A stretch of DNA of 64,000 nucleotides from Paenibacillus curdlanolyticus YK9 (GTDB taxonomy: Bacteria > Bacillota > Bacilli > Paenibacillales > Paenibacillaceae). Made by a program: the position numbers and the translations under genes. The notes beneath the pieces were generated by a model, which saw nothing but the letters and a program-made list of their open reading frames with translations, did no database searches and was not told the origin of the DNA. Shown here piece after piece: positions 53,472 to 62,167 of this stretch (within the stretch, counting starts at the first letter, position 1; each line of letters opens with the position of its first letter). The stretch is taken from NCBI RefSeq assembly GCF_000179615.1, contig NZ_AEDD01000009.1:186001-250000 (forward strand), in the 5' to 3' direction.

Positions 53472-54416
53472 TCAATCCGCACTGTGGCGATGAACGCCGC
53501 GCTCCGCTTTTACCTCTTCCGGGAGCTGCTGCGAGGCGTGGGGTACTTCCTTCGGCTTGAAATGAACCAGCTCAGAGGAATAGATTTCAATATGAACAGT
53601 CCCCACATTCGCATAGGATCGGATCAAAATAGGCTGGTTATATTGATTATGGAATACAAAATCCGGCCCATACCAGCTCACGGTCGCATCGCGGCCCGGC
53701 GGTACATACGGTACGTTGCGGCTATGCGAATACCGTTGAATAATGCGGATGCCTGCGCGGTCAACCGCGTTGAACAAGGTCGAAGAGATTTGGCATATGC
53801 CGCCCCCTATCCCTTCCGACACCTCTCCCCGCACAATGACAGGCGCGCTTTTATACCCTTTATCGACCGTACGCATGCCGACTACTTCATTGAACGAGAA
53901 CGATTCCCCGGGGAAAACGACCGTATTGTTAATCGCCTTCGCGGCTAACGCGATATTATGCGAGCGATTCGCATTTCGTGAGTTGTAATAGGTTGTGTAA
54001 TACCCGATCCGCTTTTCACGGATAACCGAGATCAGCTCGCTGTCTACCTTAGGATAGATCGACTGCTGCGGCAACTCGATGTGATTGTCGCCGCCCTCAA
54101 TCATGAAGCGATAAAACTGTTCCGTGAATCGATTCCGATCCAGCTTTTTTCCGATCTTTTCTTGGGTAATGCCGCCATATCCATTCAAACCCGCATTCAT
54201 AGCAGGACGATTGGTGCTGCGCTCCAGCTCTATCATCAGCTTCCTGAAGCGCGCTTCGTCCGCAACGGGAATCCCGGGTATTGGCACCGTATATTTCGCA
54301 CGATCAAGCTCCGCCAGCTGCTGGCCCTCATGTGTCACAATTAGACGCTCAGGCAGCTGATTAGGCAAAGCGGGTAGCGTAAACAGCAAAGCGGCAACCA
54401 TCCATTTCAGCACCAT
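53472..54416 (-). CDS. Exported VanW-family protein
   Basis: A 314-residue protein with an N-terminal signal or anchor (MVLKWMVAALLFTLPALP). A putative peptidoglycan-binding-4-like region (about 30-140) is followed by the VanW domain: RSHNIALAAKAINNTVVFPG, FSFNEVVGMRT and GGGICQISSTLFNAVDRAG. VanW proteins are cell-envelope proteins of unresolved biochemistry. The ATG at 54416 follows AGGAGG at 10 bases. It is divergent from a secreted protein gene, with 184 bp between. Confidence 0.87.
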   Translation of the reverse strand: MVLKWMVAALLFTLPALPNQLPERLIVTHEGQQLAELDRAKYTVPIPGIPVADEARFRKLMIELERSTNRPAMNAGLNGYGGITQEKIGKKLDRNRFTEQFYRFMIEGGDNHIELPQQSIYPKVDSELISVIREKRIGYYTTYYNSRNANRSHNIALAAKAINNTVVFPGESFSFNEVVGMRTVDKGYKSAPVIVRGEVSEGIGGGICQISSTLFNAVDRAGIRIIQRYSHSRNVPYVPPGRDATVSWYGPDFVFHNQYNQPILIRSYANVGTVHIEIYSSELVHFKPKEVPHASQQLPEEVKAERGVHRHSAD

Positions 54417-54600
54417 GCAAGCATTCCTCCTGTAAGCTTCAACGCTAATGTGCATCAACAGGAGACGGATTATGCTACGACCAACAAGTACCAGCAGTCG
54501 GCCACTTCTCCCCTACATATCTGAACGAGCGAGAGCGAACAATATATCCGGCAATTACATGCGAATTGAAGTAGCCAATTCGATGCAGCAGAGGAGGTTC

Positions 54601-55746
54601 ATGAAGGTGAAGGTTGTTCGTCAACGGTCCGCTCGACTGCTCGCCATCTTATCCATTCTGCTTCTAACAGCTGTGATAGCCCCTCCTGTCCATGGTGCGC
54701 CTAAACCGGAAGGAAGCAAGGTGATCCTGACCGTCCGATATGGACACGACGAGTTAGCAAGCAGCTTAGGAATCGAGAGCGTTAGCATTGCGCATGCGTT
54801 GACCAAGGCCAAAAGAGAGCCTGCCTCTGGGGTAATCGGGCTGCCTGATGTCGCGGTTAGCCTCGTTAACGGCCAGAAGGAATCGATTTATCGCTTGGAG
54901 CCGACAGGCATGCTTTGGGACCCCGCCGCACAGCAGAGGCTTGTGCCTGATGCTGCTACAGCCCATAAGCTGGTCGCCTACGCTAATCAGCTTCGCTCGA
55001 ACCATTATGGCGCAATGATCGAATGGTCGGATGTTCGGAAACTTGTGCCGCTGAAGCAGATTTTCACGATTACCGATATGGGCACTGGGATGTCCTTCCG
55101 CGTGCAGCGTCGAGCTGGCAGCGATCATGCGGATGTGCAGCCGATATCCAAAGCAGATTCGCATATGATGAAAAAAATTTACAACGACCATTGGAGCTGG
55201 AATCGCCGAGCCGTGCTTGTCCACTCGGGTCAATATTGGATAGCGGGGTCGATGAACGGCATGCCGCACGGCGGGGACGGCATACCCGACAACGATTTTT
55301 CCGGCCATTTTTGCCTTCATTTTCTTGGCAGCACCACCCACAAATCCGAAACGCCTGACCTCGCGCATCAATTAATGGTTCACAAGGCAGGCGGCCAACT
55401 GCGCAGCATGCTGGATGGCGCTTCCCCTCTCCAATTAGCGGAAAGCGTCGTCGAAGCGCTTAACCATCACGATCAGGATTTGCTGCTGGAGCTTGCGATC
55501 GGCCTGCCCGATAGCGAGCAAGCCTCATTACTGACGGAGATGCATGCGATCCGCTCGATACGCGTCAACAAGAACAAGGATCGTAAACCTCCTATACCCG
55601 AAGACCAATCGCTTTCAGCGCAGGTCCAATTATCCGTTTCCTTATTGAAACAAAATGAATCCGAACACCGTGCGACCTACACGTTCACGTTCGAACGGGA
55701 GAGCACCTCGGCCGGATGGCGAATGAAGCAAGTCATTATGAAATAA
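54601..55746 (+). CDS. Exported protein of unknown function with a His/Cys-rich core
   Basis: A 381-residue protein that I cannot name. A signal peptide covers about 1-32 and ends near VHGAPK. The middle (about 170-285) carries a conserved-looking core: FTITDMGTGMSFRVQRRAGS, WSWNRRAVLVHSG and NDFSGHFCLHFLGSTTH. I recall similar NxFxGHFCxHF phrases in secreted Firmicute proteins of no known role. The C-terminal part is helical. GGAGG lies close to the ATG at 54601; a GTG two codons on is also possible. It may share a control region with divergent vanW. Confidence 0.7.
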   Translation: MKVKVVRQRSARLLAILSILLLTAVIAPPVHGAPKPEGSKVILTVRYGHDELASSLGIESVSIAHALTKAKREPASGVIGLPDVAVSLVNGQKESIYRLEPTGMLWDPAAQQRLVPDAATAHKLVAYANQLRSNHYGAMIEWSDVRKLVPLKQIFTITDMGTGMSFRVQRRAGSDHADVQPISKADSHMMKKIYNDHWSWNRRAVLVHSGQYWIAGSMNGMPHGGDGIPDNDFSGHFCLHFLGSTTHKSETPDLAHQLMVHKAGGQLRSMLDGASPLQLAESVVEALNHHDQDLLLELAIGLPDSEQASLLTEMHAIRSIRVNKNKDRKPPIPEDQSLSAQVQLSVSLLKQNESEHRATYTFTFERESTSAGWRMKQVIMK

Positions 55747-55750
55747 AGCA

Positions 55751-55794
55751 AGCAGCAAGCTGCTTTCGGCATCATTGCCGTTAGCGGCTTTTTT
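55751..55794 (+). terminator. Terminator after the exported protein gene
   Basis: GCCG-TTAG-CGGC followed by TTTTTT, preceded by a second small hairpin (AGCAGC / GCTGCT). Confidence 0.62.
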
Positions 55795-55914
55795 ATGCTT
55801 TTGTTGCCTCGTGAGCGGATTAATCTATCCATTCCAGTCTACCAATTGAGGATTTTTTTGTTATTTGATATGATCAAGCATATGGTTTGGCATAACTTTA
55901 CATAAGGAGACCGC

Positions 55915-56361
55915 ATGGAACATAAACCGATTCTTACGTATTCCCCACGCGAAACTAGAAGCTTTCGCATTGCCAGCCTCTTCTATGCCGCGCTGTTCGG
56001 CGGAGCGATTACAGCAGCCGCCATGGGACTCCTGAATGCCCGAATGCTCATGATCAAAGGGAAAAAGCTAGCGCTGCTTTGGACAGTCTCGATTCTGTTT
56101 GTAGCTGTCAAAATCGCTTATGAGGCGCTGCTATTGCCTGTCGCATTCGAGGTGGATCATCGGCTTCTATTTCCTTTGTTCAAGCTCCCCGACCTGCTGC
56201 TCTTTTTGTTTTTCTATCATATGCTCAAAACGCCTTATCGCCTTCATATGATTTATCATGGCAACTATCATTACTTGTTTCATAGAGGCATCGCTCTCCT
56301 CATCGGCGCAGTCAGCATTGCCATTGACTTAACCATCGTTACGTCTTCCATTATGAAGTGA
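55915..56361 (+). CDS. Small polytopic membrane protein of the AAA/TPR operon
   Basis: A 148-residue protein with about four hydrophobic segments (near 19-41, 52-70, 84-101 and 124-145), connected by short basic or His/Tyr-rich loops (RLHMIYHGNYHYLFHRG). No family recognised. AAGGAGA precedes the ATG. Its stop codon overlaps a GTG of the next frame, and the ribosome binding site of the next gene lies at its end, so it is the first gene of a tight three-gene operon. Confidence 0.72.
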   Translation: MEHKPILTYSPRETRSFRIASLFYAALFGGAITAAAMGLLNARMLMIKGKKLALLWTVSILFVAVKIAYEALLLPVAFEVDHRLLFPLFKLPDLLLFLFFYHMLKTPYRLHMIYHGNYHYLFHRGIALLIGAVSIAIDLTIVTSSIMK

Positions 56362-56375
56362 AAGGAGGCGCCGGA

Positions 56376-57419
56376 TTGGACCATTCGCAGCAAAACGTCC
56401 ATCATTTAATCGATCATTATATGAGCATCAGCCACTACCGCAGAGCTTCAGAGCTTATCTACCTTGCGCTTGCCGAAGATCCTTTGGATGCTCATCTGCA
56501 TTATCAAGCCGCGCTCGCCTACTTTCACTTAAATGAGCACGAGACGAGCAGAACGCATCTCCAGCAAGCCTATCAATCCGGCTATCCGCCAATCGACGTG
56601 CATTATTTGCTAGGCATCATCTATGCGTCCGAAAAGCAATGGAGCTTGGCTGAAGAATGCTATCTGGCAGCTCTAGCCATCCATTCTAACGCCGTTAATG
56701 TGCTTGCCTCTTATGCTTCATTGCTCATAAAAGTCGGGCAACGCGAGCGTGGGCTCGAGCTGTTAGCGGAAGCGCGGCGGATTGACCCGAACAATACGAA
56801 CGTCCTCAAGCACAGCCTCTATTATGATATTGCCCGAAATCATGATCATAGCAAAATGATGCATCTAGAGAAGCTTGTGACGCATCAGGATGATGAGAGC
56901 GCTCTTCTCGTCGAGCTTGGCATCAAGGAATTCTATAGCGGCAATTACAAGCTGGCACGCAGCCATTTTCGAGAAGCTTATATTAAAAATCCGACGAACG
57001 AGTCTTTGCTGCGCAACGTGCGCATTGCCGAGCGAAAAGCGAACGCGCTCCTCTTTCCCTATCATCTGGCGGATCGAATCGGCGGCATGCCGTTCCTATG
57101 GTTTTGGATCACGGTCGCTGTGCTTGGTTCTTATCCTTTCGTCAGCCCTTCGGTGCACTGGCCGTTCTACGCTGCTATCGGATTTATGCTCTACTTAATT
57201 TTCGCTAATGTGGTCGTTCAGGTCTATTACGAGGCCAAAGATACGAATCGCAGCTTTCTTAAAACAATGTTTGGTTCACCGACCTCTATTCGTGTGTTAG
57301 GTTTGCTAGCCGGCATCCTGTTCAGCATTGCGACCTTAAATCCGCTAGTAGGGCTTATTTTCATATTCGGCAGTCGGTTGATTGCGAACAAAATGACAAA
57401 ACGAAGGAGCCTATCATGA
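56376..57419 (+). CDS. TPR-repeat membrane protein of the AAA/TPR operon
   Basis: A 347-residue protein. The N-terminal 220 residues are tetratricopeptide repeats (ASELIYLALAEDPLDAHLHY, WSLAEECYLAALAIHSNAVN, GLELLAEARRIDPNNTNVL, YKLARSHFREAYIKNPTNES). Three or four membrane helices follow (about 240-335), so the repeats are cytoplasmic or peripheral. The TTG at 56376 is preceded by AAAGGAGG at seven bases; a GTG at 56358 has no site. It overlaps the AAA gene by 4 bp (ATGA). Confidence 0.75.
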   Translation: MDHSQQNVHHLIDHYMSISHYRRASELIYLALAEDPLDAHLHYQAALAYFHLNEHETSRTHLQQAYQSGYPPIDVHYLLGIIYASEKQWSLAEECYLAALAIHSNAVNVLASYASLLIKVGQRERGLELLAEARRIDPNNTNVLKHSLYYDIARNHDHSKMMHLEKLVTHQDDESALLVELGIKEFYSGNYKLARSHFREAYIKNPTNESLLRNVRIAERKANALLFPYHLADRIGGMPFLWFWITVAVLGSYPFVSPSVHWPFYAAIGFMLYLIFANVVVQVYYEAKDTNRSFLKTMFGSPTSIRVLGLLAGILFSIATLNPLVGLIFIFGSRLIANKMTKRRSLS

Positions 57420-58681
57420 ATCGATTACGCTGGCTGCAGCAAATGGCACAATCGCATCCCGAGCAAGCTGAGGCTTGGTATTGGGTGGGCGTGGAGCATA
57501 TGGAAAACGATCAATCGATGGAAGCTGTGCTTGCTTTCACAGAGGGGCTGAAAATCGCGGACGAGCAACAAAAGCCTTTGTTTCTTCAGAAACTGGCACT
57601 CGCCGCCTCTCTTCCGGCGAAGCAACTCCCGCAAGACGAATCCGCACATGCAGCGTCTGAGCCTTCACCGCTTGCACCGCCGGTCGCAATCGTTCAATCG
57701 GCTTCACCCTCCGTGTCGCCTGCTTCGAACGAACGACCTGTCGAACGCAGTGACCGGGGATCGCATCCGTTCCAAGTGATTAGCGGCGGGCAATCAACTG
57801 CTGCGCCAGCCGCAGAAGCGGCGAGCATCTCGTTCAAGGATGTTGCGGGGCTAAGCGATCTGAAGAAAACGATCCATATGAAAATCATCAGCCCCTTCTA
57901 TAATCAAGGGCTGTTTTCCAAGTTTCGCAAAAAAGCGGGCGGCGGCGTTCTGCTCTACGGCCCGCCAGGCTGCGGCAAAACGTTTATCGCCAAAGCGACT
58001 GCCGGCGAATGCCGCGCCAACTTTTACCCGATTCATATCGCCGATATTCTCGATCCTTACATCGGGGTGAGCGAACGAAACCTGCATGAGCTGTTCAGCA
58101 AAGCGCGCGCGCAAAAGCCGAGCATTCTGTTCATCGACGAAATCGATGCGATCGGCCATGACCGCTCCAAATCCTCAGCCAATTTCCGCGGGCTGGTCGA
58201 TACGTTCCTGACAGAGATGGAAGGCATCGATAGCTCGACGGATCAGGTGCTCGTCATGGGGGCGACCAACATGCCTTGGGATGTCGATAACGCGCTCAAG
58301 CGGCCCGGCCGATTCGACCGATTAATTTTTGTAGCGCCCCCGGATGAGGACGCGCGCGAAACTATTTTCAGGCTTAAGTTGGACGGGCGTATGGCTGAAC
58401 AAATTGCCTATGACTGGCTTGCTAAGCATACCGAATATTTCTCTGGCGCCGACATCGAACAGGTATGCGAGCGGGCAGTCGAATTCGTGCTGGAGGAGAT
58501 CATGGAGACGAACGTCGAGCGCCCCATTCAGATGCGGGACATGGAGCGTGCGCTGCAGACGGTAACGCCTTCGACGCTGGAATGGCTGCGTACCGCCAAA
58601 AACTTCGTACGTTATGCGAACCAAAGCGGCAGCTACAATGATGTGGAGGATTATTTGCGCAAGTACGGCAAGCGGCTATAA
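57416..58681 (+). CDS. TPR-AAA ATPase (classic AAA type)
   Basis: A 421-residue protein. A short TPR-like start (1-65: EAWYWVGVEHMENDQSMEAV) and a Pro/Ser/Ala-rich linker (70-135) lead to one AAA module. The module has FKDVAGLSDLKKTI (140-153), Walker A GPPGCGKT (182-189), Walker B LFIDEID (238-244), an SRH with MGATN and the arginine fingers in RPGRFDR, and a helical lid (YFSGADIEQVCERAVE). Motifs are complete, so ATP hydrolysis is expected. The domain resembles Cdc48/Vps4/FtsH-type remodelling ATPases without a protease part. Partners are probably the two membrane proteins encoded just upstream. Confidence 0.85.
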   Translation: MNRLRWLQQMAQSHPEQAEAWYWVGVEHMENDQSMEAVLAFTEGLKIADEQQKPLFLQKLALAASLPAKQLPQDESAHAASEPSPLAPPVAIVQSASPSVSPASNERPVERSDRGSHPFQVISGGQSTAAPAAEAASISFKDVAGLSDLKKTIHMKIISPFYNQGLFSKFRKKAGGGVLLYGPPGCGKTFIAKATAGECRANFYPIHIADILDPYIGVSERNLHELFSKARAQKPSILFIDEIDAIGHDRSKSSANFRGLVDTFLTEMEGIDSSTDQVLVMGATNMPWDVDNALKRPGRFDRLIFVAPPDEDARETIFRLKLDGRMAEQIAYDWLAKHTEYFSGADIEQVCERAVEFVLEEIMETNVERPIQMRDMERALQTVTPSTLEWLRTAKNFVRYANQSGSYNDVEDYLRKYGKRL

Positions 58682-58697
58682 CGTCATAGTCGCCGAT

Positions 58698-58750
58698 CAA
58701 AAAAGGAGATGCGCGACGAGCCTGACGGCACGGCGCGCATCTCCTTTTTG
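58698..58750. terminator. Bidirectional terminator after the AAA operon
   Basis: Arms AAAAAGGAGATGCGCG / CGCGCATCTCCTTTTT between convergent genes, A and T runs on both sides. Confidence 0.9.
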
Positions 58751-58766
58751 TAAGCGATCGCTGTCC

Positions 58767-60119
58767 TTAATATTGGACGCTGGCCGCGATATCCGCCGCC
58801 TTGTCCAATTCCTCGACGAACTGCTTTGGCGTAAGTTGTCCGTTGAGCAGCCTCGCATTCAAATCCATTATCGCCTCTTTCCAGTCCACCGTTGATGTAT
58901 CGAGAACCGGCGTGCCGCTGGATGACGTCATGCTGCTGAAAATTTCGAACAGCTCCTGCTGCAGCGCAGTTTCGTTGCTGCTCCTTACGAAGCGAGAGGC
59001 TGGCGTCCCCACGCCATTCGCCCATAGCGTATTCGCCCAATGCTCCGGCTTGAAGAAGTATTCCAAAAATTGCAGCGCCTCCTCCGGATGCTTGGAGGCG
59101 CTTGAAACGGAATAACCGCCGCCGAACCATGCAGCTACGTCCGTAGCTGCCCCTTTATCCGATGCCGGATACGAAAACGCACCGACATATTGACGGAACT
59201 GCGGCGTGAAATTCGCATCCGTCGCAATGCCGAGCTCCCAATTGCCGACCAGATACATCGCCGCATTGCCCTGACCGAACAGGTTTCTAGCTGCGCCATA
59301 ATCCGCGGTCAAATAGCCGTCGGCAAATCCTCCCGCTTGCGCCAGCTCCTGCATCTGCGTCGCTGCTGCTATGAAGCTTGGTTCGGTAAACTTTATCTTA
59401 CGCGCCAAGGCATCATCCATCCGATCAAAGCTGCCGGTCTGGCGCTGCTGCGTATACTCGAACCAGATCGGGAACACCCAACGATCCATGCCATTGACCG
59501 CAATCGGATTGATCCCCTTTGCGCGGAGCGTTTTTACAAGCGCTTTCAATTCATCGAAGCTTGTTGGAACCGATAGCTTGTTGTCGGCAAACATCTTTTT
59601 GTTATAGTACAGAACCAAGTAGTCGGTTGAGCGAGGCAGCCCGTACAGCTTGCCGTCCTGCGAGAAGCCTTCTGTCGCGCCTTTAATAAACCCGCTCTCC
59701 GCAAATTTCTGGGCAGGCAGCTCAAGCAGCATCTTGTTATCGATGAGCGGCTTAATGAACGACGACTGGCCCCAGGTTTGAATAATATCGGGCAGCGAAT
59801 TCGTCGAGGAATAGATCTTCATCTTTGATTTGTAGGGCTCGTCCTGAAGCGCCTCCACCTCGATTTTGATCGATGGATGCTCGATCATATATTGATCAAT
59901 AATCGCTTGTTCAACTTTCCCTGCGCCGCTCATTCGATCAGATAACGCCGTAAACAGCTTCAATGTGATCGTCTGCGGTTGTCCGTTCTCCCCGTCAATG
60001 CTACTGTCACTGTTCTGGATGTCGCGCCCTCCTGTCAGCCCGCTTGTACGGCCGTCGCCGCACGCGGCAACCGATAGCAGAATAACAAAAACTGCGAGAA
60101 TAACTGCTGGTTTCTTCAT
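58767..60119 (-). CDS. Extracellular sugar-binding lipoprotein
   Basis: A 450-residue family 1 solute-binding protein with lipobox VAAC (Cys20) and an Asp/Gly/Ser-rich linker. Family segments include LKLFTALSDRMSGAGKVEQA, GLPRSTDYLVLYYNKKMFAD and FDELKALVKTLRAKGINPIA. It is more distant from the two lipoproteins at 41.9 and 46.2 kb than they are from each other. No permeases are nearby. It is divergent from a kinase/AraC-regulator pair that may control it or use it as a sensor (inference). Confidence 0.9.
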   Translation of the reverse strand: MKKPAVILAVFVILLSVAACGDGRTSGLTGGRDIQNSDSSIDGENGQPQTITLKLFTALSDRMSGAGKVEQAIIDQYMIEHPSIKIEVEALQDEPYKSKMKIYSSTNSLPDIIQTWGQSSFIKPLIDNKMLLELPAQKFAESGFIKGATEGFSQDGKLYGLPRSTDYLVLYYNKKMFADNKLSVPTSFDELKALVKTLRAKGINPIAVNGMDRWVFPIWFEYTQQRQTGSFDRMDDALARKIKFTEPSFIAAATQMQELAQAGGFADGYLTADYGAARNLFGQGNAAMYLVGNWELGIATDANFTPQFRQYVGAFSYPASDKGAATDVAAWFGGGYSVSSASKHPEEALQFLEYFFKPEHWANTLWANGVGTPASRFVRSSNETALQQELFEIFSSMTSSSGTPVLDTSTVDWKEAIMDLNARLLNGQLTPKQFVEELDKAADIAASVQY

Positions 60120-60331
60120 GGATGACCACCTTATCTAGTCGATGGCAATTCTTCTCTCTATCATATCGCTTGTTGCCTATTCTTAACATGTGCTATTTTT
60201 AAGATATTGTAGTGAGAACTTTAGAAGTTAGGTATACATTTTCAAGAACTTTTTGCAAACCTATCCCGCTCTTCCTGCACATCCGGTATAATTTAACTAC
60301 TATAGATGACTTCGCAGAGGAGGCACTACAC

Positions 60332-62167
60332 CTGTTCAACACTTGGAAGCGCATCTATTGGAACTGGCCTATTCGATTAAAACTGCTTAGCTGGATGGCG
60401 CCTTTATTAATCGCTACGATCGGCCTTACCGGTTACTTCTCCTATTACGTCGCATCACAGCTTGCGCTAAGCAAAGCCGGGCAAAATCAGACGAATCTCA
60501 CAAGGCAAACTATCGACCATTTCAATAACATCGCCCAAGATGCAATCGATTTCTCTAACTATCTCTTACTGTCCGAAACGGTTCAAGAACTGCTGTCCAA
60601 GCCTGATGATCCCGAGGTTCACAGGAGAGCTTTTACAACTCTCTCTGCTTTAATGGTTACGCGCAATTCGATCCAATCCCTCATCATTTATCCGCTCGAA
60701 CCGAACAGCATGAAATCGATTGGGCAGCCATTTGCCATTGACCAGACCGGGCTTACCAGCGCCATGCCGTATCCATTGTTTTCAAAAAGCAAGCTGTTTC
60801 AAAGCGCGCTCGAGCTGAACGGCAAAGAAACATGGGGCTTTATCCCGCCCTCTGAGAAGCTGTTCGTCGGCGACAGCGACAACAAAATCGTATTGGCTAA
60901 GCTGATCAAAAGCGTTGATCTGCGAACCAAAGGCATGATCATCGTCGGTGTCCAGGAGAGCAAGCTGCGCAAGCAGCTCATTAACTCCATCGACGCGCAG
61001 GCGCTCGTATTGGATGATGCCGGGACGATCCTTACCGGTACCGAATCGACTTGGATTGGCCATTCCTATCGCAACATACCGAATAAAGAGATCAAGCAGC
61101 TTTCCTTAAGCGATATGCCTACTACTCTGCAATCATCAGATTGGCTCATCTCCTCAGCCTCCTCTGACCTTACCGGCTGGCATGCCGTCGTCATTCAACC
61201 GAAGGATACGCTGCTGCAAGAGCTGAATCGGATCAGCATGATTACGATTATATTCATGAGCGTCAGCTTGCTCACCGCTCTGCTGTTCTCGTGGATCGCT
61301 ACATCATTCATCACAACGCCAATGCGGAAGCTGCTGAAATCGATGCGGATGCTGCAGACCGGCGACTTCAGCCAACGGGTGCATTTCTCGGCAACCGATG
61401 AAATCGGTCAATTGGGACGCGGCTATAATGTCATGGTCGAACGCATCAAAGAGCTCATCGACGATGTGTACAATACGAAGCTTAAGCAACGAGAAGCAGA
61501 ATTAAAAACGCTTCAAGAGCAGATTAACCCGCATTTTCTATACAACACGCTGGATATGATCTATCTGTCTGCACAGCGAAACGGCGAAACCGCCATCGCC
61601 GAGATGGTTTACTCCTTATCCCGCATGTTTCGTCTTCGGTTAAGCGGCGGTCGATCGATCATTTCGCTTGAGCAAGAGATGGAGCTCGTCCAGCACTACT
61701 TGCATCTTCAGCGGCTGCGCTTCAAAAACCGGATTACCTTCGATTTGGACATCGATCCAAGAGCGCGACATGCGCAAGTGCCGAAGCTGCTTATCCAGCC
61801 GTTAGTTGAGAACGCTGTCATCCATGGCATCGAGCCTTTGAACGGGGATGGCTTCATTCAAGTCAAATGCCAAATCGACAGCGATCGGCTCATGATAAGC
61901 GTCACTGATAATGGCGCGGGCATTCCCTATGATCGATTGGCTGAGCTGAACCATATGTTCGTGCAAATTACGAAACGAAGCGATGCAGGAACGACAACGA
62001 ATCCATCTCAAAGCTTTGCCATTAGAAACTTACAGGAACGGCTTATGCTTGCTTTCGGCCCCGAGGTGCAGCTAAGAATCGACAGCCAAGAAGGACGAGG
62101 GACGACTGCATCCATCGCCATTCCATGGGAGGAGACCCGAGATCATGATGAATGTACTCCTGGTTGA
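60332..62167 (+). CDS. YesM-type sensor histidine kinase
   Basis: A sensor kinase of about 611 residues. TM1 is near 21-40, followed by an extracytoplasmic domain of about 250 residues and TM2 near 300-325. HAMP leads to INPHFLYNTLDMI with probable phospho-His401. The HATPase N box is LIQPLVENAVIHGIEP and the G box DNGAGIPYDR. The frame is open from 60212, but the only good ribosome binding site (AGAGGAGG) lies eight bases before a CTG at 60332 that begins LFNTWKRIYW. I take this as the start, which would be a rare CTG. It overlaps the response regulator gene by 23 bp. Confidence 0.87.
   Translation: MFNTWKRIYWNWPIRLKLLSWMAPLLIATIGLTGYFSYYVASQLALSKAGQNQTNLTRQTIDHFNNIAQDAIDFSNYLLLSETVQELLSKPDDPEVHRRAFTTLSALMVTRNSIQSLIIYPLEPNSMKSIGQPFAIDQTGLTSAMPYPLFSKSKLFQSALELNGKETWGFIPPSEKLFVGDSDNKIVLAKLIKSVDLRTKGMIIVGVQESKLRKQLINSIDAQALVLDDAGTILTGTESTWIGHSYRNIPNKEIKQLSLSDMPTTLQSSDWLISSASSDLTGWHAVVIQPKDTLLQELNRISMITIIFMSVSLLTALLFSWIATSFITTPMRKLLKSMRMLQTGDFSQRVHFSATDEIGQLGRGYNVMVERIKELIDDVYNTKLKQREAELKTLQEQINPHFLYNTLDMIYLSAQRNGETAIAEMVYSLSRMFRLRLSGGRSIISLEQEMELVQHYLHLQRLRFKNRITFDLDIDPRARHAQVPKLLIQPLVENAVIHGIEPLNGDGFIQVKCQIDSDRLMISVTDNGAGIPYDRLAELNHMFVQITKRSDAGTTTNPSQSFAIRNLQERLMLAFGPEVQLRIDSQEGRGTTASIAIPWEETRDHDECTPG

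Noticed and set aside
55915-58681. Phage defence system built on the AAA/TPR operon
   Set aside because: No nuclease, toxin, NTPase-sensor pair or other defence effector is encoded nearby, and neighbours are housekeeping or envelope genes. The data do not favour defence over another function.
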